A stretch of DNA of 64,000 bases from Macellibacteroides fermentans (lineage in GTDB: Bacteria; Bacteroidota; Bacteroidia; Bacteroidales; Tannerellaceae): contig NZ_JACCCY010000002.1 in NCBI RefSeq assembly GCF_013409575.1, positions 310,001-374,000 of the forward strand, read 5' to 3'. The notes beneath the pieces were generated by a model. The model was given only the letters and a program-made list of their open reading frames with translations, made no database searches and was not told the DNA's origin. Below are positions 38,607 through 47,731 of the stretch, piece after piece. A program made the translations under genes and the position numbers. Position 1 is the stretch's first letter, and each line of letters opens with the position of its first letter.

Positions 38607-39688
38607 ATGCGAATCAGTAGTTGAAATCACTTGCTGATTCATTTAGTTAAAATGTTGTTATACAGTTTATTATTACATTAAAATATTTCTTAATCTCCCT
38701 GGAAATCAGTATCTTAGAAGAATAAAACCACTCATTTTTCTAATTATGATTCCCAAGGAGAAAGAACTTAAGCTTATAAAAATATATATGTATATCTGCG
38801 ATATCTATGAGTCTTCACTGAAATTTTGTTGTCAGAGATTCAGTAATAATGCAACTCCTATCTTCACCGACCAGGAACTGCTTACTGTATACCTGTTCTG
38901 TGGAGCTTATCAACGCTACTTCAGTATCAAAGAGATACATACATTCACTAAAGAATATTTGCTTTCTTGGTTTCCTTGTCTACCTTCTTATCAGACGTTC
39001 AATTATCGATTGAACCTGTTAAGTGAGGCAATTAATGAACTCGTAAAGCATCTCATTACATCGTTTAAACCAGAAGATTGCGACAATATGACATCACTGA
39101 TCGATTCCATGCCAATTGTTACCTGCAAAGGAAAGAATAAAACAGGAAAAGTGGCTACAGAAATTGCAACAAAAGGCTACTGCTCTACCAAAAATATGTA
39201 CTACTTTGGTTTGAAACTCCACACGTTAGCTTTCAGAAGGAAAGGAACTATTCCATTCCCTGAGATGTTGATACTTTCATCTGCGGCAGAGAACGATTTG
39301 ACGGTACTTAAAACAGAAGCAGCAGACAGCCTGACCAATAGAAGTATCTTTGCCGATAAAATCTACTCCGATTTCTCTTTTTGGGGAGAAAAACACAGGG
39401 AAATAGGTCTGGATATGCTAACTCCCGTAAAAGCTATTAAGGCTGAAGAGCCCGTAATTACTCAAAGAGAGAAAGCCCACAGAGACTTATTTTCGACGGC
39501 TGTTTCTAAAGTCAGACAACCCATAGAGTCTTTCTTCAACTGGTTGAATGAGAAAACAAATATTCAAAGAGCGATGAAGGTCAGATCAACATCTGGACTT
39601 CTTATACATACGATGGGGAAAATAGCCATCGCATTCATTTATCTAATTGTTTAAAACAAATGAATCAATGTCAAATACTGATTCGCAT
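38607..39688 (+). mobile_element. IS982-family element, copy B
   Basis: Same 1082-bp element as copy A, flanked by its own 5-bp duplication CAATA (38602-38606 and 39689-39693). The empty site is at 19348-19352. It sits 17 bases before the SPFH start and separates that gene from its leader. Confidence 0.95.
38746..39654 (+). CDS. IS982-family transposase, copy B
   Basis: 302-aa protein with the same sequence as copy A at protein level; one silent difference is visible near 39063 (TCG against TCC). Both copies could be active. Confidence 0.92.
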   Translation: MIPKEKELKLIKIYMYICDIYESSLKFCCQRFSNNATPIFTDQELLTVYLFCGAYQRYFSIKEIHTFTKEYLLSWFPCLPSYQTFNYRLNLLSEAINELVKHLITSFKPEDCDNMTSLIDSMPIVTCKGKNKTGKVATEIATKGYCSTKNMYYFGLKLHTLAFRRKGTIPFPEMLILSSAAENDLTVLKTEAADSLTNRSIFADKIYSDFSFWGEKHREIGLDMLTPVKAIKAEEPVITQREKAHRDLFSTAVSKVRQPIESFFNWLNEKTNIQRAMKVRSTSGLLIHTMGKIAIAFIYLIV

Positions 39689-39710
39689 CAATAATTAAAA
39701 GCAAAAAGCT

Positions 39711-40859
39711 ATGGCACTTTTCAACAAAATCAAACAAAAAGCATTCGGTGAATTTATTGATATTATCGAATGGACAGATGACACGAGCGATACCATGATT
39801 TGGCGTTTTCCACGTTACAATTCTGAAATCAAAAATGGAGCACAGCTCACGGTACGCGAAACGCAGGTGGCGGTGTTGGTAAACGAAGGACAATTTGCGG
39901 ATGTGTTTCAGCCTGGTCGCCATGAGCTAACCACCTCCAACATGCCCATCCTCACCACCATTCGTGGTTGGAAGTATGGCTTCAATTCGCCTTTCAAGGT
40001 GGATGTATATTTTGTAAACACCAAGCAGTTTTTGAATCAGCGTTGGGGAACGGCAAACCCTATTATGATGCGCGACCCTGAATTTGGTCCCATCCGCTTG
40101 CGTGCATTTGGTTCATACAACTTCCGTGTACAGGAAGATCCCATTCCATTTATAAAAAATGTGGCAGGCACAAGTGGCGAGTTCACCACTGAAGGCATAA
40201 GCGAGCAGCTTCGCAATTTTGTGATAACCAAGTTTACCGATTATTTGGGCGAATCTAAAATAGCCGCATTAGATTTGGCAGCCAATATGAATGAGTTTTC
40301 GCAAGAACTGACCATCGGTCTCAAGGATGACTTTGCTGAATATGGTATCGAGCTGACCCGTTTTTTGGTAGAGAATATTTCGTTGCCAGAGGCTGTGGAA
40401 GAGGCATTAGACCGACGCACAAGCATGGGCGTGATTGGCAATATGACCGCTTATACCCAGATGCAGTTTGCAGATTCGTTGAAAGATTCGGCAAACAATC
40501 CCGCCGGAGGTGGCAACCTTGCCGGCGATGCGATGGGTGCAGGTATTGGACTGGCTATGGCAGGACAAATGGCGGGGCAGATGATGAATCCACAAGCAGG
40601 ACAGTTTCACGGAGGGCAACAGCCACCTCAACAGGCTGCACCTACTCCACCCCCAATGCCGCAACAAACGACGTATCACGTGGCAGTGGGCGGCGTGCAG
40701 CAAGGTCCGTTCCCTGTATCGCAACTTCAGCAAATGATTCAGCAAGAACAGCTTACCCGCGACACCTTGGTGTGGACAGCCGGAATGCCGGCATGGGCTG
40801 CGGCAAACTCGGTGCAGGAACTATCGCAACTATTTGGTGCGGTGCCGCCACCATTGTAA
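39711..40859 (+). CDS. SPFH-domain protein with C-terminal GYF_2 domain, copy 2
   Basis: 382-aa paralogue of the gene at 19370. The first 293 residues are almost identical (one K to E change at about 207). From codon 294 on the linker and GYF_2 domain (VAVGGVQQGPFPVSQLQQMI, LTRDTLVWTAGMPAWAAANS) differ widely in DNA while keeping the same domain. Its leader is displaced by IS982 copy B, so expression now may depend on the IS. The genes downstream (coiled-coil proteins, zinc ribbon, LemA, TPM) continue on the same strand. Confidence 0.9.
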   Translation: MALFNKIKQKAFGEFIDIIEWTDDTSDTMIWRFPRYNSEIKNGAQLTVRETQVAVLVNEGQFADVFQPGRHELTTSNMPILTTIRGWKYGFNSPFKVDVYFVNTKQFLNQRWGTANPIMMRDPEFGPIRLRAFGSYNFRVQEDPIPFIKNVAGTSGEFTTEGISEQLRNFVITKFTDYLGESKIAALDLAANMNEFSQELTIGLKDDFAEYGIELTRFLVENISLPEAVEEALDRRTSMGVIGNMTAYTQMQFADSLKDSANNPAGGGNLAGDAMGAGIGLAMAGQMAGQMMNPQAGQFHGGQQPPQQAAPTPPPMPQQTTYHVAVGGVQQGPFPVSQLQQMIQQEQLTRDTLVWTAGMPAWAAANSVQELSQLFGAVPPPL

Positions 40860-40946
40860 ATTAAAAAGAAACCACAAAGTGTTGCTCTGACTATTTCGAA
40901 GAGAACACTAAAGAAATTACAAAACAAACATAACAAACAAATAAAA

Positions 40947-42512
40947 ATGAAATCAACAACTTACAAAGCAATAATGGCTATAGCATTCCTACTTGCATTC
41001 AGCTTTACAATTGATGCACAAATCAACGTTAAAAAATTAGGCAGTCAGATAAAAAGGTCTGCCGAACAGCAGGTTGAACAAAAAGTAAAAGAAAAAGCAG
41101 CACGTGAAACCCGCGAAGCATTAGATCGAGGCGAAAAGAAACTCGATCAAGGCATATCAAATGCCACTTCAGGAGAAGCGTCCTCAGGCAATAAGGCTGT
41201 TAGTCAGGAAGAAATTCCTAAAGGATCAAAAACCATTTACGTGTCCTCAAACAATGGTAGCAACCGCAATGACGGCAGTCAATCATCGCCACTCAAAGAC
41301 TTGCAAAAAGCCATTGATGAAGCCCCAGAAGGAGCCCTTATTTGCCTTGCCGAAGGCAATTATCTCGGTTATTTGGATCAGGGATGGGTGAAGGTGAATA
41401 AGTATGTTTCTATCGTAGGAGGCTATTCTAATGATTTTTCGCAACGCGACCCTATAAAGTTTCGTACTACAATGCAACCAGGACCAGCTCAGATAATGAC
41501 TTCGGGCAATCAAGGGGTGATGGATATTCGTGTAGTCGGTAAACGGAATGGTGTAGTGTTAGTAGATGGTATCATTTTCGACCGCGGACAAATCAATGCT
41601 TATTTAGCTCCGATTTATGACAATCCGGTAGCCGCTGCTCCTGAGGGATGCGAAACAGGACGTATCCTGGTTGTTGGCGAATCGGTAGCGAGCGTGCCTA
41701 CTATGAAACCCGAGGGTATGAAAAGCGCATTTCAGCTTATCAGCGGTGAGATGGAGGGAAATTTAACCGTCCGCAACTGTGTGTTTCTCAACGGATATCA
41801 CTTCGCCATACAGATGGCCTGTAAAGGCGGACATTTTGATATTTACAACAATGTGTTTGTAGCAAACCGAATGGCTGCCTGTGAGGTACGTGGTGGATTA
41901 GCACAACCTAATACATCATCCATTGCATTTCACAATAATACTGTACTGTTTACATGGTGCCGCACCAAACTCATGGAAGATATGGGATATGGATTCCGCT
42001 ATATGACAGGTATTGACGCCGATGTGTATAACAATATAATCGGCTGTTCCAATTATGGCGGTCTGGATCGCGCTTATGTGGATGCTGATAAATCCAAAGA
42101 AGCCAAACGGGTAACCTCGGCGTGGAACAACTTGTTTTTTGGAAACCGCAATGGCGATATGGTGCTACCATCTGGTGGCGGCGGATGGACATTTGTTTTA
42201 GCAAAGAATTTTGAGGACGTAAACCAATTGCATAAATATGAAAATAATCGTGAGATGAACGAAGCAGAGGTAAATGCCATCAGCAAAAAGATAGATGTGC
42301 CTTATTTGAAAGGATTTATAGGAATAACCGGCTCACAAACCTCTTCTTTTAATCCCAATTCATCAGTAAATCAGTTTCGTTCGGCATTGGGAATGAATAT
42401 GCAAGGCACTGAAACTATACGTGTTTCCATGTATGGCAATCGTTATCCATACGAAAAGACATTTGAGCTTTTCGGAGCCGTCGATGGATATGGGGCACAG
42501 ATGATTAAGTAG
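40947..42512 (+). CDS. Secreted right-handed beta-helix protein with coiled-coil leader
   Basis: 521-aa protein with a signal peptide (cleavage near TIDAQ, residue 25). The mature start is a charged helical module (INVKKLGSQIKRSAEQQVEQ and on, about 50 residues) shared with the next gene. Then KTIYVSSNNGSNRNDGSQSS and PLKDLQKAIDEAPEG match DUF1565/pectate-lyase-like starts, followed by beta-helix coils (VRNCVFLNGYHFAIQM, YNNVFVANRMAACEV, FHNNTVLF). It may bind or cleave a polysaccharide; no catalytic residues are evident. Intact. Confidence 0.8.
   Translation: MKSTTYKAIMAIAFLLAFSFTIDAQINVKKLGSQIKRSAEQQVEQKVKEKAARETREALDRGEKKLDQGISNATSGEASSGNKAVSQEEIPKGSKTIYVSSNNGSNRNDGSQSSPLKDLQKAIDEAPEGALICLAEGNYLGYLDQGWVKVNKYVSIVGGYSNDFSQRDPIKFRTTMQPGPAQIMTSGNQGVMDIRVVGKRNGVVLVDGIIFDRGQINAYLAPIYDNPVAAAPEGCETGRILVVGESVASVPTMKPEGMKSAFQLISGEMEGNLTVRNCVFLNGYHFAIQMACKGGHFDIYNNVFVANRMAACEVRGGLAQPNTSSIAFHNNTVLFTWCRTKLMEDMGYGFRYMTGIDADVYNNIIGCSNYGGLDRAYVDADKSKEAKRVTSAWNNLFFGNRNGDMVLPSGGGGWTFVLAKNFEDVNQLHKYENNREMNEAEVNAISKKIDVPYLKGFIGITGSQTSSFNPNSSVNQFRSALGMNMQGTETIRVSMYGNRYPYEKTFELFGAVDGYGAQMIK
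41016..41128 (+). repeat. Coiled-coil module repeat, copy 1
   Basis: About 113 bases nearly identical to 42666-42778 (offset 1650), encoding the start of the mature proteins in two otherwise unrelated genes. Confidence 0.85.
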
Positions 42513-42572
42513 GGAGTTGGAAGTTGGAAGTGAGAAGCAAACCCGTAAAGCGGTTTAAAGTCACTTTACCGA

Positions 42573-42605
42573 ATGTCCACTAATATTAACATAAAAAAAA
42601 CAAAG
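42573..42605 (+). other. Spacer before coiled-coil protein 2
   Basis: The frame is open from 42573, but the signal peptide only begins at 42606. A GGAAGTTGGAAGTGAGAAG repeat lies just upstream at 42514-42537. Confidence 0.4.
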
Positions 42606-44084
42606 ATGAAAACAAAATCAATTTTTCTGGTGCTGCTCATCGTGGTATTTTGTATGCCTGTGCAAGCACAAATCAACGTTAAAAAATTAGGCAGTCAGAT
42701 AAAAAGGTCTGCCGAACAGCAGGTTGAACAAAAAGTAAAAGAAAAAGCAGCGCGTGAAACCCGCAAAGCCCTAGACAAAGGCGAAAAGAAAATGGACCAG
42801 GGCGTTTCCAATGCTACTTCGGGCGGAAGCTCTACAGACAAGAAAGGAGTCGCAGACGATTCCCAAAAGAAATATAATCCGGGTGTCGAAGCTCCTGCTG
42901 TTGACCCAAGGGCTTCTGACGGAAACTCTAAAGACAACAAAGGAGTTGAAACCAACAACAAAGAGAAATACACCCCGAGTGCCCAAGCACTTGCTGCCGA
43001 CCCAAAGGCTTCTGACCAGACTGTAGAACCCGGCTTTACAAAATCGATAAGTGAAATACACGCAGCTTATGAGCAGCTCGACCCAAAAGTATTTACTTAT
43101 CAACCCTACTATGAATATAAGGACTTTTACAATGTTCATGATAAATCTACTGAAGATTTTCGTGTAAGAGAATTTAACTCCCTAATAGCTAATATCGCAA
43201 GCTTAGGACCTTTAAATTACTATCCTGTGAACTATTTAAAGATAAAAACACCTGATGGTAATTTATTGGTAACCATGGATGAACTTTTCAGAAATGCCTG
43301 GACAGCTCAGTTTGTTGCCGATCCAATGAGTTCTGAAGCATTTGATAAGTTTACAAAAGCACTTATGTTTGGAAATCAGATATTTGAGGCAAAAATATAT
43401 TACGAAATGGACAATCCGGATAAAGGAGTTGTACATGCAAAAACGGGTGAATTATTAATTGCACCTTCACGTAGCATTTACGAAAGTCGTCAGGATAGAC
43501 GGGAAGAAGCAGGGCTATCCTTAGCGCGTAATGTAGTATCGATGGATTATGTTCGTACTTACCTAAAAGATCTGTTTAAACAGTTTAACACAGAAACTGA
43601 TGCAGTGGTGAAGTATAAATTGTACTGGCAAATTGATGCTGTTATGCTTGATATCTTTAGAAAACATAAAGATTATAATTCTTCTGATGTTGCCAATCGT
43701 CAAATTGAAGCATCCTATAGCGCCATGGAATCTCAACGTATGGATGTTGAATCAGATGCACGCTTGAGTAATGCCAAACCCGTTGAAATGCCTAAGGGGG
43801 TGAGTATAGATGCAGCCACCTCAGCAAAAGTAAATGGTATGGCGAAAGAAATGCTTGGGGCTGAATATGTAAAAACTATATTTTTAAGTAGCAAATGGTC
43901 AGAGTTTCAGGAAGACAAATATCCTTATCGGGTGATGCATTTAAGTTTACCAGCAGCAGTTATTGTGAAAAGAGCTGATAAATATTTAATGAATTACTAT
44001 GACATTACCAAAAGCCCTAATGGAGGTGAGTGGAATATGATGGTAAAAATGGGCTCAAGTTTTCAGCCCGTAAATTACAAATAG
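42606..44084 (+). CDS. Secreted protein with shared coiled-coil leader
   Basis: 492-aa protein with signal peptide (VFCMPVQAQ). The first mature 45 residues match the preceding gene (INVKKLGSQIKRSAEQQVEQ). A linker with two similar units (KKYNPGVEAPAVDPRASDG; KEKYTPSAQALAADPKASD) leads to a C-terminal region of about 350 residues that I do not recognise (YQPYYEYKDFYNVHDK; DKYPYRVMHLSLPAAVIVKR). Start chosen at 42606 because the signal peptide begins there. Function unknown. Confidence 0.75.
   Translation: MKTKSIFLVLLIVVFCMPVQAQINVKKLGSQIKRSAEQQVEQKVKEKAARETRKALDKGEKKMDQGVSNATSGGSSTDKKGVADDSQKKYNPGVEAPAVDPRASDGNSKDNKGVETNNKEKYTPSAQALAADPKASDQTVEPGFTKSISEIHAAYEQLDPKVFTYQPYYEYKDFYNVHDKSTEDFRVREFNSLIANIASLGPLNYYPVNYLKIKTPDGNLLVTMDELFRNAWTAQFVADPMSSEAFDKFTKALMFGNQIFEAKIYYEMDNPDKGVVHAKTGELLIAPSRSIYESRQDRREEAGLSLARNVVSMDYVRTYLKDLFKQFNTETDAVVKYKLYWQIDAVMLDIFRKHKDYNSSDVANRQIEASYSAMESQRMDVESDARLSNAKPVEMPKGVSIDAATSAKVNGMAKEMLGAEYVKTIFLSSKWSEFQEDKYPYRVMHLSLPAAVIVKRADKYLMNYYDITKSPNGGEWNMMVKMGSSFQPVNYK
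42666..42778 (+). repeat. Coiled-coil module repeat, copy 2
   Basis: Second copy of 41016-41128. Sequence before and after is unrelated between the two genes apart from a weaker GEKKxDQGxSNATSG tail. Confidence 0.85.
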
Positions 44085-44146
44085 TGACCATATGTTTCAT
44101 ACCACAAACCGTGAGTAATGAAAAAAACAATTTAAAGTTAATCAAA

Positions 44147-44686
44147 ATGAAAAAAACAATTCTCTTTACATTCATCGTTGCAGGATTAATCCTTGGCGGA
44201 TGCAGCAGCAGCAATTCACAGCCTAAATTGAAAGACATGAGCGAAATTGAAAAATTAACCAAAGAACAATTTGCCGAGGAAACAGCAGCAATCAATGTGC
44301 ATGTAGTCCAGGAAATGGGAAAACTGCTTGACAAACACAGCAAAATAGATGCAAATTTCGAAAAAGACATCGATGCATTGCATAAAAGCTCGGTGAGGCA
44401 GATGGTTGAGTATGGTAAAGTACTTGATAAGAAAGATGAAAAAACACGAGTAGACTATGTAATGGCCAGTTTAACCGCCTCATGGGATGCGATGGATAAA
44501 TTGGGCACCGAGGTTACAGAAGGTTTTGAGGCAAAGTTTGACGCAAGACTCCCTGAACTTGAAGCCTATGGTGTCAATAACTTAGAGCGAAAATTTGACG
44601 ATTTGTTTGCTATCATGAACTTTCTGGATTTCGAAAGAATAAAAGAGGAGCGCCCCGAAAGTGCAAAGGAATTTGGGATAAAATAA
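44147..44686 (+). CDS. Small helical lipoprotein
   Basis: 179-aa protein with lipobox LGGC (Cys about 19). The mature part is helical and charged (SEIEKLTKEQFAEETAAINV; RVDYVMASLTASWDAM). The start is taken at 44147, where the signal peptide begins; the longer frame from 44030 overlaps the previous gene. No family recognised. Confidence 0.72.
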   Translation: MKKTILFTFIVAGLILGGCSSSNSQPKLKDMSEIEKLTKEQFAEETAAINVHVVQEMGKLLDKHSKIDANFEKDIDALHKSSVRQMVEYGKVLDKKDEKTRVDYVMASLTASWDAMDKLGTEVTEGFEAKFDARLPELEAYGVNNLERKFDDLFAIMNFLDFERIKEERPESAKEFGIK

Positions 44687-44701
44687 TACAGAGATGATAT
44701 A

Positions 44702-44732
44702 ATGCAGGGACGCAAATTTTTACGTCTCTGCA
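44702..44732. other. Imperfect hairpin between lipoprotein and zinc-ribbon gene
   Basis: ATGCAGGGACG pairs with CGTCTCTGCAT (10 of 11) over a 10-base loop AATTTTT-type. No T-run follows, so it may be an attenuator or mRNA-stability stem rather than a terminator. Confidence 0.45.
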
Positions 44733-44760
44733 TTATCAAGCATTCAAAAATCAAGAAATC

Positions 44761-45861
44761 ATGAACGAAACCATGACTGAAACAAAACAACCTATAACCG
44801 ATGCTTTGCAGACAAAATGCAAAGCGTGTGGTGGCATAATGCAGTACTCACCTGCCGATGAAGATTTGAAATGCGTTTATTGTGGATACATCTCAGGATT
44901 GGATCTTACAGCAGCCGAAATAAAGGAAAACGATTTCAACCATTGGAAAGACCGTGCCGAAGAAAATAGTGAAGGACAAACAGTAGAAGTTACCGAAATA
45001 AAGTGCCGGCAATGTGGCGCCAATACTACATTGGCTCCCAATATTTCGGCAGCAAAATGCGTGTTTTGTTCTACGCCTCTTATATTAAACGAAGCATCCA
45101 TAAAGCGTTTTTGGCAACCGGAATATCTGCTTCCGTTTAAAATAACGGAAAAAGAAAGCGGTGCCAACTTCACAAAATGGCTGGGAAAGAAATGGTTTCT
45201 GCCATCGGAGCTAAAAAAAGGAGGAGTGGACAATGAGATGTTCAAAGGTGTATATCTACCATTTTGGACGTATGATGCTGAGACTTATACTGAATATAGA
45301 GGGGAACGTGGCGAAGACCGTACTGAAACTTCTCGCAACAACAAAGGAGAAGAAGTTCGTCGCACTGTTACAGATTGGTATCCTGCGCGGGGAGATGTAT
45401 CAGTATCTTTTGATGATGTAGTAGTTCCCGCGGCAAAAACACTTCCACCCAAAATTATGAACCAGCTAACCAACTGGGACATGACGAACTGTGTGGCCTA
45501 TCGGCAGGAGTTTATGGCGGGGTTTATCACCGAAATTTATCAAATTGATTTCAGAGAAGGAGTGAATAGAGCCAAAGAGAAAATGGATAATGTGATTGAT
45601 AGTACTATCCGCTCTGACATTGGAGGCAACAAACAAAAGGTTAGCAGTAAAAACACACAATACAACGACTTGATGTTCAAACTGCTACTGTTGCCGGTCT
45701 GGATCAGTGCCTTTAAATTCAACGGTAAACTCTATCAATTTGTTGTCAACGGACGCACAGGGCAGGTTATTGGTGAATATCCAAAAGATAAAACCAAGAT
45801 TATATTGTTGATAGCTGCAATAATAGCTGTTATATCAGTTTTAATAATGCTTTTAAAATAA
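44761..45861 (+). CDS. Double zinc-ribbon membrane protein (YdjG-like)
   Basis: 366-aa protein with two zinc ribbons: CKACGG ... CVYCGY (residues about 20-43) and CRQCGA ... CVFCST (about 82-103). A region LPFKITEKESGANFTKWLGK leads to a soluble domain and a single C-terminal membrane helix (IILLIAAIIAVISVLIMLL). This layout matches the TFIIB-type zinc-ribbon protein YdjG of Bacillus subtilis, whose operon also encodes SPFH YdjI and TPM YdjH. The presence of all three here supports a shared role at the membrane. Confidence 0.82.
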   Translation: MNETMTETKQPITDALQTKCKACGGIMQYSPADEDLKCVYCGYISGLDLTAAEIKENDFNHWKDRAEENSEGQTVEVTEIKCRQCGANTTLAPNISAAKCVFCSTPLILNEASIKRFWQPEYLLPFKITEKESGANFTKWLGKKWFLPSELKKGGVDNEMFKGVYLPFWTYDAETYTEYRGERGEDRTETSRNNKGEEVRRTVTDWYPARGDVSVSFDDVVVPAAKTLPPKIMNQLTNWDMTNCVAYRQEFMAGFITEIYQIDFREGVNRAKEKMDNVIDSTIRSDIGGNKQKVSSKNTQYNDLMFKLLLLPVWISAFKFNGKLYQFVVNGRTGQVIGEYPKDKTKIILLIAAIIAVISVLIMLLK

Positions 45862-45993
45862 TTGTGTAGAAAGGTTTTAGGGAGCAGAAATAGGAATATT
45901 AAACAATAGTGATTTTCATGGTTTTCATCATCTTAATTTCTATAACTCTGCTTCCAACCTTCTCTATTTGTGATTGATTATTGCTAACTGCCG

Positions 45994-46611
45994 ATGGCTA
46001 AAACTATTCAAATGGGAAAAAGATATTTCATATGGTTCTTATTCTTCTTATCAATGCTAATTATTATTCCATTCTTTTGGAGCACCAATAACAAGCTAAT
46101 TAAGAAAGAAGAAAATATTATGATGGCTTGGGCGCAAGTAGAAAATCAATATCAGAGGCGTTCGGACCTGATTTTGAACCTAGCAGAAACAGTGAAAGGT
46201 TACTCTACCCATGAACAAGATGCCTTTGGGTAAATAATTGAGGCAAGAGCAAATGCTACAAAAACAAACATAAACATTGATAAGCTAAACACTGAAGGTT
46301 TACAAGAATATGATGTAAAACAATCAGAATTAACCCATGCATTTGCAAGATTAATTATGGTTGTAGAAAGCTACCCAGATCTGAAGGCTAATGAAAACTT
46401 TATTATGCTACAGGGACAAATTGAAGGGACCGAAAATAGGATTTCGTTTGAACGAAAGCGATTTAATGAATCGGTAAAAAGTTATAATACCTATCGGCGA
46501 CGATTTCCAAGGAATATTGCTGCTCTTATTTTAGATTTTCGAAAATATGATTATTTCGAAGCCATTCCTGAAAGTGATACTAAGCCAAATGTAAATTTCA
46601 ATAAACAATAA
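45994..46611 (+). pseudogene. lemA: LemA-family protein with one in-frame TAA
   Basis: One membrane helix (FIWFLFFLSMLIIIPFFW), then the LemA core NIMMAWAQVENQYQRRSDLI and LAETVKGYSTHEQDAFG. A TAA at 46231-46233 interrupts; the frame resumes as IIEARANATKTN and runs through VVESYPDLKANENFIMLQGQ to the family end ALILDFRKYDYFEA. In LemA proteins these parts are one chain of about 190-205 residues, so the frame is intact except for that codon. Start could be 45994 or 46012 (MGKRYF). Confidence 0.85.
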
Positions 46612-46628
46612 CTAAATAATAAGCAAAC

Positions 46629-47696
46629 ATGAAACGTGTGAAAATAAAGTATTTGACAATAGGAGTTATGCTACTGCTTAATTTAGTTGCGCATGCACAA
46701 GTTCAATACACGGTGAGGGAGGTGCCAAATGTGCAAACAAGAGACGCAGAACAGTTTGTCTCTGATCCTGAGCGAGTATTAGAATATAATGACAGGGAGG
46801 CACTGAACGAAAAACTATTTGAGATAAGAGAATCATTAGATGTTCAGACGGCAATTGTCGTAATTCCTGATATTGATGAGCAATACACTTCTGCAAAAGA
46901 ATTTGCAACAGAATTATTCGGCTATTGGGGGCTAGGCGTTCAAAATTCAGACAACGGATTGCTTATCTTGCTCCTGACAGCTGATGGAAAAAGAGAAATT
47001 GTATTTGAAACGGGTTACGGAATAGAAAACACATTGAGTGATGGCACATCAAAACTGATTCAAGCTCAAAAAATGATACCGTTTCTGAAGGAAGATGCCT
47101 ATGGAGAAGGACTGATTGCGGGGGTGGATGAGATAGAAAAAGTTCTTAAGGGAACTTCTGAACTTATAAAAGAACCCATTGACGCAAAAAGCATGACTTT
47201 GCCAATTATCATCTGGATGGTATTAGGTGTAGGAGCATTAGCTTTTAATGAGAGCAGAAAGAAAAAGAAAGTTTCTGAAGAATCTTCACCCTATTTAGAT
47301 GCCATCAAGCAGAAATCAGCTGGTGGATTGGGATGTTTGCTTGCCGTATTATTTTTTCCTGTATTTATCCTATTCAGACTTTTCAAGGGTGGTGCCAAGA
47401 ATGCAAAGATTGATTGTCAGAGTTGCAAATCAACTGGCACTGTCAGCTTGAAAAAGGGAGAACCCATAATCAAGCAACAGGCAATACCTGGACAGGATGG
47501 CATGAAAGAGTATGAGTTCGTTTGTTCTAAATGTGGATTTGTGCATAAGGAGTTGGTTCCTTATAAATATGTGAAACCACAAACAGAATCTACAAACAGC
47601 GGAAATAATACCACTTACCGAAGCGGTAATTTTACTAAGGGAGGTTCGTGGGGAGGAGGAAAAAGTGGAGGCGGCGGAGCATCCACTAAGTTTTAA
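46629..47696 (+). CDS. TPM-domain membrane protein (YgcG/YdjH-like)
   Basis: 355-aa protein. A signal peptide (LLLNLVAHAQ) is followed by a TPM domain (residues about 45-190: DREALNEKLFEIRESLDVQT, GVQNSDNGLLILLLTADGKR, GYGIENTLSDG), a membrane helix (about 198-210), a second hydrophobic segment (LGCLLAVLFFPVFILF), a zinc ribbon (CQSCKSTG, CSKCGF) and a Gly/Ser tail GGSWGGGKSGGGGASTKF. TPM proteins with LemA and SPFH partners act at membranes. Starts 17 bases after the LemA frame, so it is in the same operon. Confidence 0.88.
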   Translation: MKRVKIKYLTIGVMLLLNLVAHAQVQYTVREVPNVQTRDAEQFVSDPERVLEYNDREALNEKLFEIRESLDVQTAIVVIPDIDEQYTSAKEFATELFGYWGLGVQNSDNGLLILLLTADGKREIVFETGYGIENTLSDGTSKLIQAQKMIPFLKEDAYGEGLIAGVDEIEKVLKGTSELIKEPIDAKSMTLPIIIWMVLGVGALAFNESRKKKKVSEESSPYLDAIKQKSAGGLGCLLAVLFFPVFILFRLFKGGAKNAKIDCQSCKSTGTVSLKKGEPIIKQQAIPGQDGMKEYEFVCSKCGFVHKELVPYKYVKPQTESTNSGNNTTYRSGNFTKGGSWGGGKSGGGGASTKF

Positions 47697-47731
47697 AATT
47701 GAACTATTTACTAATTTAAAAAACAAAAATT

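Larger units (their letters stand above)
36602..40591. repeat. 1.8-kb duplicated block, copy 2, with two IS982 insertions
   Basis: Same block as 18435-20250. It starts at ATTCAAATAAGG beside the IS1634 remnant. It was enlarged to 3990 bases by two 1082-bp IS982 elements plus 5-bp duplications. The end at 40591 is inside the SPFH gene. Confidence 0.92.

Noticed and set aside
44702-44732. Rho-independent terminator
   Set aside because: The stem is good but no T-run follows on either strand, and the next gene continues the same cluster.
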